DNA of 64,000 nt from Kineosporia aurantiaca JCM 3230 (GCA_000719025.1 JODP01000010.1:165287-229286); one strand, 5' to 3'. Shown: positions 8,001 through 16,947, numbered from the stretch's first letter. The notes: generated by a model not told the origin, from the sequence alone. Numbers and translations are program-made.

Positions 8001-9650
8001 GTGGATCTCGAGACGATTCTGACCGCCGCAACTCTGGTGGTCACGGTCGCAATCTGGCTGTTCGACCGCTACTACGTACGCCGGCGGCGGCTCAGCTACC
8101 GGGTGCACTGGAACAGCCGGGTCCTGACCTCGCCCGGCGACAAGAACATGAAGATCGATCTGGAGATCCTGCACCGAAGTCAGTCCGTGCCCGAGGCGTC
8201 CTTCGTCATGCTCCGCATCCAGAACGTCGGCAGCCTCGACATCGACGCCCAGGACATCCGGAGCCCGATCAGCTTCCACTTCCCCGGCCGCACGATCCAG
8301 CACTTCGAGATCGATGCCCAGGAACTCAGCCCCTTGGACGCGGCCCACCTGAGCAACTGGCAGAAGGAGACGCTGACCCCGGTAGCCGCACTGGCCCCCA
8401 AGGGCGCGGCCACCGGCGGCGCTCCCACCGTGTCGGCGCCGGTGAACGGCGCGTCCCTCGGCGATGTGCTGACCCTGCCGGAGTTTCAGATCCGGCGTAA
8501 GAAGAGCATCAAGCTGTTGCTCCTCCTGTCCGGCTCCGGCACCGGCGTCAACGCGGAGGCCGACCTGAACGGCGGGACGATCCTTCCCGAGCGCCGACGC
8601 AGCTCCCGCACCCAACTCGGCCTGGGCCTCGGAGCCCTGTCGCTGCTGCTGGCCGGTCTCCTGGTCGGCCTCATCCTCACCAACGACTCCGACGACCCGA
8701 ACCGGCGGGCCGGTGCTGGGCTGCCGTCCATCTCCTGCCCGGCCAAGGGGAGCGTGTCGATCACCGGATCCACCACGATGTACCCGGCGATCTCCACCAT
8801 CGCCAAGCAGTACCGGAAGCGGTGCCCGGACGCGCTGATCTCGGTGGGGCAGGACACGTCGGAGAACGGGCTCGCGTTCCTGCAGCGGGGCCTGGAAGAG
8901 GACACCCGGACGGGCATTCAGGCCAACGCCCGCATCGGCCTGGCCATGGTCGACCAGTACGCGAATGCGCCCAGCACCCCCGAGACGGCCGGTCTGGAGC
9001 ACTGGCCGGTCGGGGTGACCCCGTTCGTCGTGGTGGTGAACAAGTCCGCGAACGTCAGCCAGCTCACCACCGATCAGCTGCGGCAGCTCTACCGCGGCCA
9101 GGTGGCCCGATGGAACAGCGTCGGCCTCGGCGGCGCCGACCAGCCGGTCGTGCTGGTCAGCCGGACCAGCGGCTCGGGCACCCGGGAGACCTTCGAGCAG
9201 CGGGTGCTGAAGAACGCGGAAAGCGCGAAGACCAGCTCCAGCGACTGCCTCTCCCCGAACCTGGACTCCACGGCCGCCGTCCTGCACTGCGAGATCAAGA
9301 CCCAGAAGACGGTGATGGACCGGGTCGCGAGCATCGACGGCGCGGTCGGTTACGTGAGTTTCTCCGAGGCCAAGAAGAACCAGGACAAGGTACAGATCAT
9401 CACGATTGACGGCGCCTACCCCAACCAGCAGGAGATCGCCGACAACCGTTACCCGTTCTGGGCGGTGGAGAAGCTGTTCCGGATCGGGCCCGAGCAGCCC
9501 GCCAGTGTGCGTGACTACTTCGTCAACTATGTGCTGAACAACGCGGAGTCCCGGAAAGTTCTCCAGCAGAACGACTTCTACGCCTGCAGCGATCCGGCCT
9601 TTCTGGACAACACGGTGGCCGACGAATGTACCCAGACCACCAAGAACTAG
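8001..9650 (+). CDS. Two-TM protein with cytoplasmic domain and extracellular PstS-like domain
   Basis: About 549 residues from GTG 8001. The annotated frame continues upstream, but GTG 8001 follows AAGGGGG and begins directly with a TM segment (LETILTAATLVVTVAIWLF). The Arg-rich flank after TM1 (YYVRRRRLSYR) and before TM2 (ERRRSSRTQ) places residues about 21-200 in the cytoplasm. TM2 is at about 205-228. The rest (about 245-549) is an outer-face phosphate/molybdate-type binding domain: SITGSTTMYPAI, ISVGQDTSENGL, the LTTDQLRQLYRGQVARWN motif of PstS proteins, and SRTSGSGTRETFE. No pst transport genes are adjacent. The layout looks like a receptor rather than a free binding protein; the cytoplasmic domain is not recognised. 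Confidence 0.78.
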   Translation: MDLETILTAATLVVTVAIWLFDRYYVRRRRLSYRVHWNSRVLTSPGDKNMKIDLEILHRSQSVPEASFVMLRIQNVGSLDIDAQDIRSPISFHFPGRTIQHFEIDAQELSPLDAAHLSNWQKETLTPVAALAPKGAATGGAPTVSAPVNGASLGDVLTLPEFQIRRKKSIKLLLLLSGSGTGVNAEADLNGGTILPERRRSSRTQLGLGLGALSLLLAGLLVGLILTNDSDDPNRRAGAGLPSISCPAKGSVSITGSTTMYPAISTIAKQYRKRCPDALISVGQDTSENGLAFLQRGLEEDTRTGIQANARIGLAMVDQYANAPSTPETAGLEHWPVGVTPFVVVVNKSANVSQLTTDQLRQLYRGQVARWNSVGLGGADQPVVLVSRTSGSGTRETFEQRVLKNAESAKTSSSDCLSPNLDSTAAVLHCEIKTQKTVMDRVASIDGAVGYVSFSEAKKNQDKVQIITIDGAYPNQQEIADNRYPFWAVEKLFRIGPEQPASVRDYFVNYVLNNAESRKVLQQNDFYACSDPAFLDNTVADECTQTTKN

Positions 9651-9784
9651 ACCGGGGGCACGGATACCGATCCGTCACGTTTCGTGGCACCTCCCTGGCT
9701 CCTGTGGAACACGCGCGGGCCTACGGCACAAAGCGTCAAGGACCGGCCAGGGGCCTTGAACCCGCCCTGTGAAAGGATCCGGAA

Positions 9785-10846
9785 ATGCCGTCTGAACTTC
9801 CTCCCTCGCGAGTCCCCGACCCGATGGACGCGCCGGTGATTCGATGGGGTGTCATTGCGCCCGGCTGGATCGCCGGCCGGTTCACGGAGGCCCTGCATCG
9901 TCACTCGCGCTCCCGCGTCGTTGCCGTCGGCTCCAGCTCGGCCGAACGCGCGCAGAAGTTCGCCGCCGAGCACGGCGTCGAGCGCGCGTACGGCTCCTAC
10001 GCCGAGCTCGTCGCGGACCCGGAGATCGACGCCGTCTACGTCGCGTCACCGCACAGCCATCACCATGAGCAGGCGCTCCTGGCCCTGTCCCACGGTCACC
10101 CGGTGCTGGTGGAGAAGGCCTTCACCCAGAACGCCGCCCAAGCCGCCGAGCTGGTGGACCTGGCCCGCAGTTCCGGCCTGCTGCTGATGGAGGCGATGTG
10201 GAGCCGGTTCCTCCCCCACTTCGACGTGATCCGCCAAGTCCTGGCCGGCGGCGATCTGGGTGACGTGCAGACCGTCATCGCCGACCACGGCCAGTACTTC
10301 GACATCCCGCCCACCCATCGTCTGCTCAATCCGGCCCTGGCCGGAGGGGCCCTGCTGGACCTCGGCATCTACCCCGTCTCGTTCATCTCGTTCGTCCTCG
10401 GCGCGCCGGAACAGGTGACGGCCAACGCGGTCATGACCGGTACCGGGGTCGATGCCCAGGTGACGGCCCTCCTGCGGACCGGGACCGCGCACGGCATCGC
10501 CAATGCCTCCCAGGCCGCGGTCACTCCGACGACGGCCACGGTCTCGGGCACGCAGGCCCGGCTCGAGATCGACGGCTCTTTCTACACCCCGCAGACAGTG
10601 CGGCTGATCACCCGCGACGGCGTGACCCACGAGAGCGCCTCCGGCTCGATCACCGGGCACGAGGGCCTTGTCTTCCAGGCTGCCCACTTCGCCCAGTTGC
10701 TGGCCGACGGGCGGACCGAGTCGCCCGACCTTCCCCTGAGCGAAACCCTCTCGATCATGCGAACACTCGACGAGATCCGGCGTCAGATCGGGCTCAGTTA
10801 CCCGGGGGAACCAGCCTCCGAGGCGGCCTCACCCGAACAGGGATGA
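9785..10846 (+). CDS. Gfo/Idh/MocA-family NAD(P)-dependent oxidoreductase
   Basis: A 353-residue cytoplasmic dehydrogenase. The N-terminal Rossmann fold starts at VIRWGVIAPGWIAGRF, with the usual second Gly replaced in a GxIxxxF-type loop. The DAVYVASPHSHHHEQALLAL and HPVLVEKAF motifs are typical of the dihydrodiol/sugar dehydrogenase branch (the Lys of EKAF is the catalytic candidate). The C-terminal half has GGALLDLGIYPVSF, the family dimerisation/substrate domain. A GAAAGGA ribosome site lies just before the ATG. It stands alone between the PstS-like gene and a terminator hairpin. The substrate is probably a sugar or trans-dihydrodiol; this cannot be fixed from sequence. Confidence 0.88.
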   Translation: MPSELPPSRVPDPMDAPVIRWGVIAPGWIAGRFTEALHRHSRSRVVAVGSSSAERAQKFAAEHGVERAYGSYAELVADPEIDAVYVASPHSHHHEQALLALSHGHPVLVEKAFTQNAAQAAELVDLARSSGLLLMEAMWSRFLPHFDVIRQVLAGGDLGDVQTVIADHGQYFDIPPTHRLLNPALAGGALLDLGIYPVSFISFVLGAPEQVTANAVMTGTGVDAQVTALLRTGTAHGIANASQAAVTPTTATVSGTQARLEIDGSFYTPQTVRLITRDGVTHESASGSITGHEGLVFQAAHFAQLLADGRTESPDLPLSETLSIMRTLDEIRRQIGLSYPGEPASEAASPEQG

Positions 10847-10856
10847 TCCCGGGCGC

Positions 10857-10880
10857 GGCGTACCGCACCTGCGGTACGCC
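10857..10880 (+). terminator. Hairpin terminator after the Gfo/Idh/MocA gene
   Basis: Perfect 11-bp arms GGCGTACCGCA and TGCGGTACGCC with a two-base gap, starting ten bases after the stop codon. There is no T run, as usual in high-GC actinobacteria. Confidence 0.6.
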
Positions 10881-10906
10881 GGTCACGGCGTCGGGCTGAC
10901 GCGCGC

Positions 10907-11026
10907 TCACCAGCGCAGGTGCAGGGCGGTGATCGCGTACATGTTGATCAACTGCCGCAGCAACTGCCCGGGGACCAGCTCGTACTCCGGGATACGCCGA
11001 TGCCATTCCTCCAGAGCAATATTCAG
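10907..11026 (-). pseudogene. Cytochrome P450 C-terminal fragment
   Basis: Reading the minus strand, the codons before the TGA at 10907-10909 give LNIALEEWHRRIPEYEL followed by VPGQLLRQL and ending ALHLRW. This is the C-terminal tail of an actinobacterial P450 (family pattern ALEEWHRRIP-x-Y ... LPLRW). The haem-ligand Cys loop and everything upstream are absent. The similarity stops at about 11020-11026, where the opposite strand begins to encode a ferredoxin remnant. It is a dead fragment; about 38 residues survive. Confidence 0.72.
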
Positions 11027-11166
11027 CCGACGCCGCCCCGGACGTGTTCGAACTCGACGAAAGTGGTTACGCGCTGCCGATTACCGAGGTCGTTCCCGCC
11101 GATCGGACCTCGGCTGCCCGGTTCGGAGCCGCGGTCTGCCCGGAGCGGGCCGTCACCGTGGAATAG
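11026..11166 (+). pseudogene. P450-type ferredoxin C-terminal fragment
   Basis: The plus-strand frame ending at TAG 11164-11166 reads ADAAPDVFELDESGYALPIT, then EVVPADRTSAARFGAAVCPE and RAVTVE. This matches the C-terminal two-thirds of small 3Fe-4S ferredoxins that serve P450s, including the final Cys-Pro ligand. The N-terminal cysteine cluster and a start codon are missing. It abuts a P450 fragment in the opposite orientation, so an inversion or multi-step rearrangement joined the two. Confidence 0.7.
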
Positions 11167-11269
11167 TGGCTGGTGAAGACGGCGTTGGAGGTCAGCGCGT
11201 CCATCAGCGAGCCTCCGCACGATCGCGCCGGCCGGCCATCCGATCGAGATCCCGCCGCAGAGGCTGGAC

Positions 11270-11275
11270 TAGGCT
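11270..11275 (+). promoter_or_regulatory. -10 box of a leaderless hydrolase transcript
   Basis: TAGGCT lies six bases before the GTG start at 11282, so transcription should begin at or next to the start codon. Confidence 0.45.
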
Positions 11276-11281
11276 CGGATC

Positions 11282-12202
11282 GTGACGACTTCTTCCCCGG
11301 TTCCCGGCCCGGCCCTGACCGAAATCGACGTCCCGCTGCCCGACGGACGCGTCCTGCATGTGTTTGCCGCCCCCGATCAGGGCGGTGAACTGCTGGTATC
11401 ACACCACGGCACGCCCGGGTCCGGCCTGCGTCCCTCTACCTGGTCGGAGATAGCCCGTAACAACGGTTTCCGGCTGGTCAGCTACGACCGCCCCGGATAC
11501 GGCGGCTCATCCCGACACCCGGGCCGCACCGTCGCCGACGCCGCGGCCGACGTGGCCTCGATCGCCGACGCCCTTGGGTACGAGGACTTCTGCACGTTCG
11601 GCACCTCCGGAGGCGGCCCGCACGCGCTGGCATGTGCGGCTCTGCTCGGCGGGCGGGCCCGGGCGGCCGCCACCTTCGCGAGCGTGGCGCCCTTCGACGC
11701 CCCCGGCCTGGACTGGCTGGCCGGCATGGGTCAGGACAACCTCGAGGAGTTCGGCGCGGCACAGGTCGGCGAGGACGCATTGCAGACCTACCTGACCGAG
11801 CAGCGCAAGAGCGTGTTCGCCACGAACGTCGAGGACCTGGTGCGCGGCATGAGCAGCCTGCTCCCCCAGGTCGACGTGGCGGCTCTGACCGGTGACTTCG
11901 GGCAGGACATGCTGGCCCAGATGCGTCGTGCCCTGGCGGACGGTGTGGACGGCTGGCTCGACGACGATCGGGCGATGATCGTGCGGGGCTGGGGCTTTGA
12001 CCTGGCCGACATCACCGTACCGGTGCTGATCGCCCAGGGCCGGAAGGACCTTATGGTTCCCTACGCCCACGGTGAGTGGCTGGCGCAGCACGTCCCCGGA
12101 GCGAAAACGATGCTCTCGGAGGAGGACGGGCATCTCAGCATGCGCGCCCGGCTGGGCGAGGTGCTGGCGTGGCTGGCTACCGGCCGCGACCCGGCCGCCT
12201 GA
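11282..12202 (+). CDS. Alpha/beta hydrolase
   Basis: A 306-residue cytoplasmic hydrolase. The oxyanion-hole region is LLVSHHGTPGSGL. The nucleophile elbow FGTSGGGPHALA puts Ser at about residue 109. The acid is the Asp in AQGRKDLMVP and the general base the His in EEDGHLSMRARL, so the triad is complete. A cap-like insert lies between about residues 130 and 220. The start is GTG 11282 with a TAGGCT box six bases upstream and no ribosome site. It resembles proline-iminopeptidase/haloperoxidase-like esterases; the substrate is unknown. It stands alone, convergent with the GGDEF-EAL gene. Confidence 0.88.
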   Translation: MTTSSPVPGPALTEIDVPLPDGRVLHVFAAPDQGGELLVSHHGTPGSGLRPSTWSEIARNNGFRLVSYDRPGYGGSSRHPGRTVADAAADVASIADALGYEDFCTFGTSGGGPHALACAALLGGRARAAATFASVAPFDAPGLDWLAGMGQDNLEEFGAAQVGEDALQTYLTEQRKSVFATNVEDLVRGMSSLLPQVDVAALTGDFGQDMLAQMRRALADGVDGWLDDDRAMIVRGWGFDLADITVPVLIAQGRKDLMVPYAHGEWLAQHVPGAKTMLSEEDGHLSMRARLGEVLAWLATGRDPAA

Positions 12203-12242
12203 GAAGGCGCCCTCCGCTGGTCGACGGCGCGGAATACGGCTG

Positions 12243-14540
12243 CTACCCAGGTTGAGAGGTTGAGGAACGACCGCGCTGGGCCGATAGCCCGGGCGGCCCC
12301 GCCTCCGCGGCGGGGCCGCCCTGCGCGTCCAGCCAGGCATGCAGCTCGGCGGCCGGCACCGGCCGGGAAATCAGATAACCCTGGATCAGATCGCAGCCCT
12401 CGGCCCGCAGCCAGTCCAGCTCGGCCTCGGTCTCCACCCCCTCGGCGACCACCGAGAGCCCGAGCCGGTGGGCCATGTCAATGGTCGAGGCCACGATCAC
12501 CCCCGTGCGCGGATCGGCGCTCAGCCGGCTGGTGAACGAACGGTCGATCTTCAGCGTGGAGACCGGCAGGTCGTGCAGGTAGGCCATGCTCGAATACCCG
12601 GTGCCGAAGTCGTCCACCAGCAGCTCGATCCCCAGCTCACGCATGGCCATCAGGAAGTCCCCGGCCCGGCCGTTGCGGTCGACCAGCAGCGACTCGGTGA
12701 TCTCGATCTTCACCGCCGAGGCAGGCAGCTCCCGGGCGTGCAGCCGCTGGGCCAACTCCTGCTCCAGCCGCCGATCCAGCAGATCACTGGCCGACAGGTT
12801 GACCGAGACCGCGATCCCGTAGCCGAACTGGTGCAGCCGCAGCGCCTCGTCGAAGGCCAGATCCAGCACCCGCCGGGTCAGGGCCGGCATCAGCCCAGCA
12901 TGCTCGGCCAACGGCAGGAACGTGTCCGGCGGGACGAACCCACGCTCGGGATCAGTCCAGCGCACCAGCGCCTCCACCGAACGCGCCCGGCGCGTCCGGG
13001 CATCCACAATCGGCTGGAAGGCCAGGGTCAGCTGGTTACGGTCCAGGGCCAGGCGCAGCGCCTCGACCATCGCCAGCCGGTCCCAGGCACTGCTGTCCTG
13101 CGAATCGTCGTAGACCTCGAAGCCGGTGCGGGCGGTCTTGGCCCGGTACATCGCCATGTCCGCCTCGGCCAGCGCCCGGCCCACCCGATTGCCCGGCCGC
13201 AACCCGGTGATCCCGATACTGCCGGCCACATGCAACAACGTACCCGCCACCAGGAACGGCTCACTCAGCGCCGCCAGCATTGCCGCGGCGGCACGCGCCG
13301 CCTCCTCACGAGGGGTCGCGGGCAGATGAACAGCGAACTCATCACCTCCCAACCTGGCAATCGCCCCCGGCGCCGGTACCTGCCCCGAAAGCCGATCCGC
13401 CACCTGCCGCAACAATTCATCACCGACCTGGTGCCCGAGCGCGTCGTTGATCTCCTTGAACCGGTCCAGGTCGATGATCATCACCGCCCCCCGGACCTCC
13501 CAATCCGGACCTACCCCGTCCCGCTCGAGCAGGTCGTACAGCGCCCGCCGGTTGGGCAGGCCGGTCAGGCTGTCGGTGCGCGACAGCACCCGCGCGTCAC
13601 TGAGCGCCACCACCTCACGGATCGCCAGCGCCGTCCTGGCCGCCACCGCCGCCAGTGACGCCACCGCGAGACCCACTGCCAGCAAGGACGCTTGGACGAG
13701 GTGCAGCGCACTGGTGATCAGGACACCGATGGGCAGGAGTCCGGACACCACCGGGATCAAGAACTCCAGGTTGCGGATCTGCTTCTCGTTCGTGGCCTGT
13801 TCCGTGGGGATCGCGCTCGCCAGGGCGATCAGGGCCACGGCAATCAGGTAACTGGCATCGTTCCAGCCGCCATGGTGAAAAGTCCCGGCCAGGACCAGGA
13901 ACAGGTACCAAGTGTCCGCCACGGTGAAGGCGACATACCCCCCGGCAAGAAGAAGCCAGGCGGGCCGGTGCCAGGCCCGGAGGGCGACCATGGCGGTGAT
14001 CGCGGCCGAGGCCAGGCCGAGATCCACCAACGGATAGGCCAGGTTCGTGACGACGGCGCCGACCGGAATTCCGTCGTTGTCGCCCATGACCCGGGGAAAG
14101 ACGAGCAGGGCGCATGCCGAGGCCACTCCCAGGCCGGACACCACGCCGTTGAGCAGGGCACTGGCCCGGTTGCCGAGCCGGGAGCGCAGCATCAGCCAGA
14201 TCCCGACCACTGACAGGGGAGCCATCAGCAGCCACAACAGATCCGACAAACTGGGGTAAGGAACATCCTGGCGGGGCTCGTACACGACCTGCCACAGGAC
14301 CGACCCCAGAGCGTACGAACCCAGGCCGGCCGACATGAAGGCCCAAGCGGCTCGGTCACCCTCGACCAGACGAGCGCGAAGACCGCAGGCCGCGCAGGCG
14401 CCGAGCAACACGATCTGCGGGATTCCCACCAGTACGAAGGTATTCTGGGTGAAATGGTGGGTTTGAGTCAGTACCACCAGAACGCAATAGCTCAGCAACG
14501 CAGCGATGACTACGGCACAGGCCAACCGCACCGCGCGCAT
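12243..14540 (-). CDS. Membrane GGDEF-EAL c-di-GMP turnover protein
   Basis: About 765 residues. The ATG at 14540 is chosen over an in-frame ATG at 14570 because GGAGGGG lies directly before it. The N-terminal 300 residues form about nine TM helices. A GGDEF domain follows (LGGDEFAVHL intact), then an EAL domain with VEALVRW, EITESLLVDR, DDFGTGYSSMAYL and VAEGVETEAEL, all needed for phosphodiesterase activity. The four residues where the RxxD inhibitory site should lie read PAPG, so product inhibition of the cyclase is probably lost. It may make or degrade c-di-GMP in response to a membrane signal. It is a single gene, convergent with the hydrolase. Confidence 0.93.
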   Translation of the reverse strand: MRAVRLACAVVIAALLSYCVLVVLTQTHHFTQNTFVLVGIPQIVLLGACAACGLRARLVEGDRAAWAFMSAGLGSYALGSVLWQVVYEPRQDVPYPSLSDLLWLLMAPLSVVGIWLMLRSRLGNRASALLNGVVSGLGVASACALLVFPRVMGDNDGIPVGAVVTNLAYPLVDLGLASAAITAMVALRAWHRPAWLLLAGGYVAFTVADTWYLFLVLAGTFHHGGWNDASYLIAVALIALASAIPTEQATNEKQIRNLEFLIPVVSGLLPIGVLITSALHLVQASLLAVGLAVASLAAVAARTALAIREVVALSDARVLSRTDSLTGLPNRRALYDLLERDGVGPDWEVRGAVMIIDLDRFKEINDALGHQVGDELLRQVADRLSGQVPAPGAIARLGGDEFAVHLPATPREEAARAAAAMLAALSEPFLVAGTLLHVAGSIGITGLRPGNRVGRALAEADMAMYRAKTARTGFEVYDDSQDSSAWDRLAMVEALRLALDRNQLTLAFQPIVDARTRRARSVEALVRWTDPERGFVPPDTFLPLAEHAGLMPALTRRVLDLAFDEALRLHQFGYGIAVSVNLSASDLLDRRLEQELAQRLHARELPASAVKIEITESLLVDRNGRAGDFLMAMRELGIELLVDDFGTGYSSMAYLHDLPVSTLKIDRSFTSRLSADPRTGVIVASTIDMAHRLGLSVVAEGVETEAELDWLRAEGCDLIQGYLISRPVPAAELHAWLDAQGGPAAEAGPPGLSAQRGRSSTSQPG

Positions 14541-14992
14541 GCTTCCCCTCCCCCTGCCCACCTCCCTCATCGGCCCGCGACGGCGGGGCTTGAGTCTTGT
14601 TGGTAGGTGCCGGTTCGGCGCGGGTTCGGGCGCGGCACCGCCTCAGATGACGAAAAACTCACATCGCGTCAATGTAGTGAGAATCTGCCGCCGCACCTGA
14701 TCCGGCGGCAAGGGCACAAAATCAGCCAAGGCCCCGCCGTTGACCACGTCTTTCTGATGAAGCTCAGAACCGGGATACGCACGAAGCGCATGTGAGGACA
14801 TTAACAAAAGCGCCAAATTTCTCACGCTGCGGTAGAGATTTGGGTGACTGCTGGGCAAGATGACGGCGAACCGCCAGATCAAGGGTGATTGCCCGAAGGA
14901 ACCGCGTTGCCGGTCTCCGGTATCGGTACGGACGGTTCTGGACGAGACGTCCGCTCCCCACGATGCGCGTTGCGCGGAGGTCCCTGCCGGTC
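14541..14992. other. Intergenic region between GGDEF-EAL and glycosyltransferase genes
   Basis: About 450 bases, less GC-rich than the flanks around 14640-14860. A 79-codon open frame lies on the minus strand (14643-14882), but it has no ribosome site, domain or codon bias that would support it. The glycosyltransferase frame is open from 14885 and could start earlier than annotated. Confidence 0.4.
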
Positions 14993-15880
14993 ATGCCTGC
15001 TGTGAGCGTGGTCATTCCCTGCCGAAACGCCGCCGACACCCTGGGTACCCAACTCGATGCCCTGCTGCGTCAGACCTACCGCGGTAGCTGGGAGGTCCTG
15101 GTCAGCGACAACGGTTCCACCGACCAGACCCGCCTGGTCGCGGAACGATATGCGCAGCAGTTGCCGGGTCTGCGGGTGGTCGATTGCTCCGAACGACCCG
15201 GAGCCGGCTACGCCCGCAACGTGGCCGTCGCCGCCTCGACCGCGGAGCGCGTGGTCTTCTGCGATGCCGACGACGAGGTGGCGCCCGACTGGCTCGAGCA
15301 GATGATGGCAGCGCTGGACCGCGGGCGGTTCGTGGCCGGCCGACTGGACGGCTCCAAGCTCAATGCCGCCGCAGTCACACGCTCCCGTACCCTTCCCCAG
15401 AGCACGGGACTCCAGGAGTCGCCGTTCGGGCCGGGCCTGCCTCACGCCAGCGCTGAGAACATGGGCATCTACCGCACGACCTTCGAGTCCGTCGGAGGTT
15501 TCGATGCCACTGTGCGGATCCTCGAGGACACCGATCTGTGCTGGCGTGTGCAACTGGCCGGGACCCCGCTGATCTTCGCGGACCGGGCCGTGGTCCACGT
15601 TCGACTCCGCTCAACCCTTTCCGGAATGTGGCGTCAGGGATGGGGTTACGGCCACGCCGACGCGCTGCTGGAGGAACGCTACGGCCCCGCCGCAGCAGCA
15701 GCACCGGACCGGGTGATCCGGAGTACCGGACGGCTCAGACGGCTCGCCGGCCTCGGCCGCCTGATCAACCGGAACCGATCGCCTCAAGCCCTGGTCTGGA
15801 CACTGGGCTGGCACGCCGGGCACCGGGCGTTCACCCGCCAGGAGCGGCTGATGGCGGACCCAGACCTCGCACCACGCTGA
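14993..15880 (+). CDS. Family 2 glycosyltransferase
   Basis: A 295-residue GT-A enzyme starting MPAVSVVIPCRNAADTLGTQ. The nucleotide-sugar site is VLVSDNGSTDQT, the metal-binding Asp box is VVFCDADDEVAP, and the acceptor-side motif is ILEDTDLCWRVQ. No clear TM segment is seen, so it is probably a cytoplasmic or peripheral enzyme. The frame is open 36 codons further upstream, including an ATG at 14963; ATG 14993 is chosen because the family starts a few residues before VSVVIP. It is followed at a short distance by a DUF389 membrane protein. Donor and acceptor are unknown. Confidence 0.85.
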   Translation: MPAVSVVIPCRNAADTLGTQLDALLRQTYRGSWEVLVSDNGSTDQTRLVAERYAQQLPGLRVVDCSERPGAGYARNVAVAASTAERVVFCDADDEVAPDWLEQMMAALDRGRFVAGRLDGSKLNAAAVTRSRTLPQSTGLQESPFGPGLPHASAENMGIYRTTFESVGGFDATVRILEDTDLCWRVQLAGTPLIFADRAVVHVRLRSTLSGMWRQGWGYGHADALLEERYGPAAAAAPDRVIRSTGRLRRLAGLGRLINRNRSPQALVWTLGWHAGHRAFTRQERLMADPDLAPR

Positions 15881-15925
15881 GAAGGCATTCGTGACGCGTT
15901 GAGCGACACGGGGATACTGCTGCGC

Positions 15926-16882
15926 GTGCTACATGTGCGCGTCATCTCCCCTCCCACCATCACCGCCGACGTTCTCGCGGTGATCCGCGCCGACCCTGGC
16001 ACCACGAATCTGGTTCAGATGACCGGGGCCTCACTGGCCCCGGCGGGAGACCTGGTCCAGGTCGACGTGGCCCGGGAGGCCCTGGACGGACTGATCGGCC
16101 ACCTGACCGGCCTGGGCCTCGAGGGCTCGGGGTCGATCGTGGTCCTCGAGGTGGACACGGCCCTCGGCAAGGACATCGAACGCGCCGAGAGGGAGGCTCC
16201 CGGCGAGGGGGATGACGCGGTGGTGTGGGCGCAACTGGCCGCCGACACCTCCGGGCGCTGGAACGCATCCGTGTCCTTCCATCTCTTCCTGCTCATCGCC
16301 ACGATGATCGCCGCGGTAGGACTGCTGATCGACAGCCAGGTGCTGATCGTCGGCGCCATGGTGCTGGGACCGGAATTCACTCCCCTGGCCGGGATCGCCG
16401 TCGCGGTAGTCCGCCGCCGCTGGCGTGACCTGGTGGAACCGGCTCGCGCCCTGAGCATCGGATTCGCCCTGGCCATCGTCGTGACCGCGGTGGGGGTCCT
16501 GATCCTCCGCCTGGCCGGTCAGGTACCCCAGGCCTTCCTGGACGGGCACCGGCCCCTGACGTCATTCGTCTCTGCCCCCGACATCTTCAGCGTCATCATC
16601 GCCTTGCTGGCCGGCGTGGCCGGCACCCTGTCCCTCACCGGCGACAAGGCCGGGCCCCTGGTGGGCGTGTTCATCAGCGTCACCACCGTGCCCGCTGCCG
16701 CCGACATCGCCGCGGGCGCTGCCACGGGCCAGTTCAGCACCGCCGCCGGAGCCGCGGTCCAGTTGGTCATCAACGCGCTCTGCATCGTGCTGGCTGCCGT
16801 GATCACCCTGCGGGTACAACGCCGTCTGTGGGGTCCCGTCCTTCGCCGCCCTTCCGGCCCGAGGGACCGACGGCCGACGTGA
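15926..16882 (+). CDS. DUF389 membrane protein
   Basis: About 318 residues from GTG 15926. A TTG at 15899 is in frame, but the family typically begins with a sequence like MLHVRVISPP, which GTG 15926 gives. An N-terminal ferredoxin-like cytoplasmic part of about 120 residues is followed by five or six TM helices. These include LLIDSQVLIVGAMVLGPEFT and AGVAGTLSLTGDKAGPLVGV, the two signature stretches of DUF389 (TIGR00341-like). Function is not established in the family; a channel or transporter role is often guessed from the duplicated re-entrant-looking segments. It follows the glycosyltransferase by about 45 bp. Confidence 0.85.
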   Translation: MLHVRVISPPTITADVLAVIRADPGTTNLVQMTGASLAPAGDLVQVDVAREALDGLIGHLTGLGLEGSGSIVVLEVDTALGKDIERAEREAPGEGDDAVVWAQLAADTSGRWNASVSFHLFLLIATMIAAVGLLIDSQVLIVGAMVLGPEFTPLAGIAVAVVRRRWRDLVEPARALSIGFALAIVVTAVGVLILRLAGQVPQAFLDGHRPLTSFVSAPDIFSVIIALLAGVAGTLSLTGDKAGPLVGVFISVTTVPAAADIAAGAATGQFSTAAGAAVQLVINALCIVLAAVITLRVQRRLWGPVLRRPSGPRDRRPT

Positions 16883-16910
16883 CGGGTCGAAGGTGTCTGC
16901 TGCCGCTCCC

Positions 16911-16941
16911 TTGACTTTATGCAGGCGATAACCTGCATAAT
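16911..16941 (+). promoter_or_regulatory. Promoter with overlapping palindromic operator of the ArsR gene
   Basis: TTGACT at 16911-16916 and CATAAT at 16936-16941 form a promoter with a 19-bp spacer. The spacer carries TTATGCAGG (16917-16925) and CCTGCATAA (16932-16940), perfect 9-bp arms around CGATAA. CATAAT is six bases before the GTG start, so the transcript is probably leaderless and blocked when ArsR binds. Confidence 0.7.
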
Positions 16942-16947
16942 TCTGGC

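Noticed and set aside
6993..9287. 764-codon minus-strand open frame
   Set aside because: It is antisense to ApbE and the PstS-like gene; the translation is Gly/Gln/Val-rich with no domain, a usual effect of high GC third positions.
8001..9650. Ordinary phosphate ABC transporter binding protein
   Set aside because: No lipobox, two TM helices with a cytoplasmic domain between them, and no pst genes nearby.
12339..13658. 439-codon plus-strand open frame
   Set aside because: It is a shadow of the GGDEF-EAL gene, whose motifs are all intact on the other strand.
14643..14882. 79-codon minus-strand ORF
   Set aside because: No ribosome site, no domain and weak codon bias; could not be supported.
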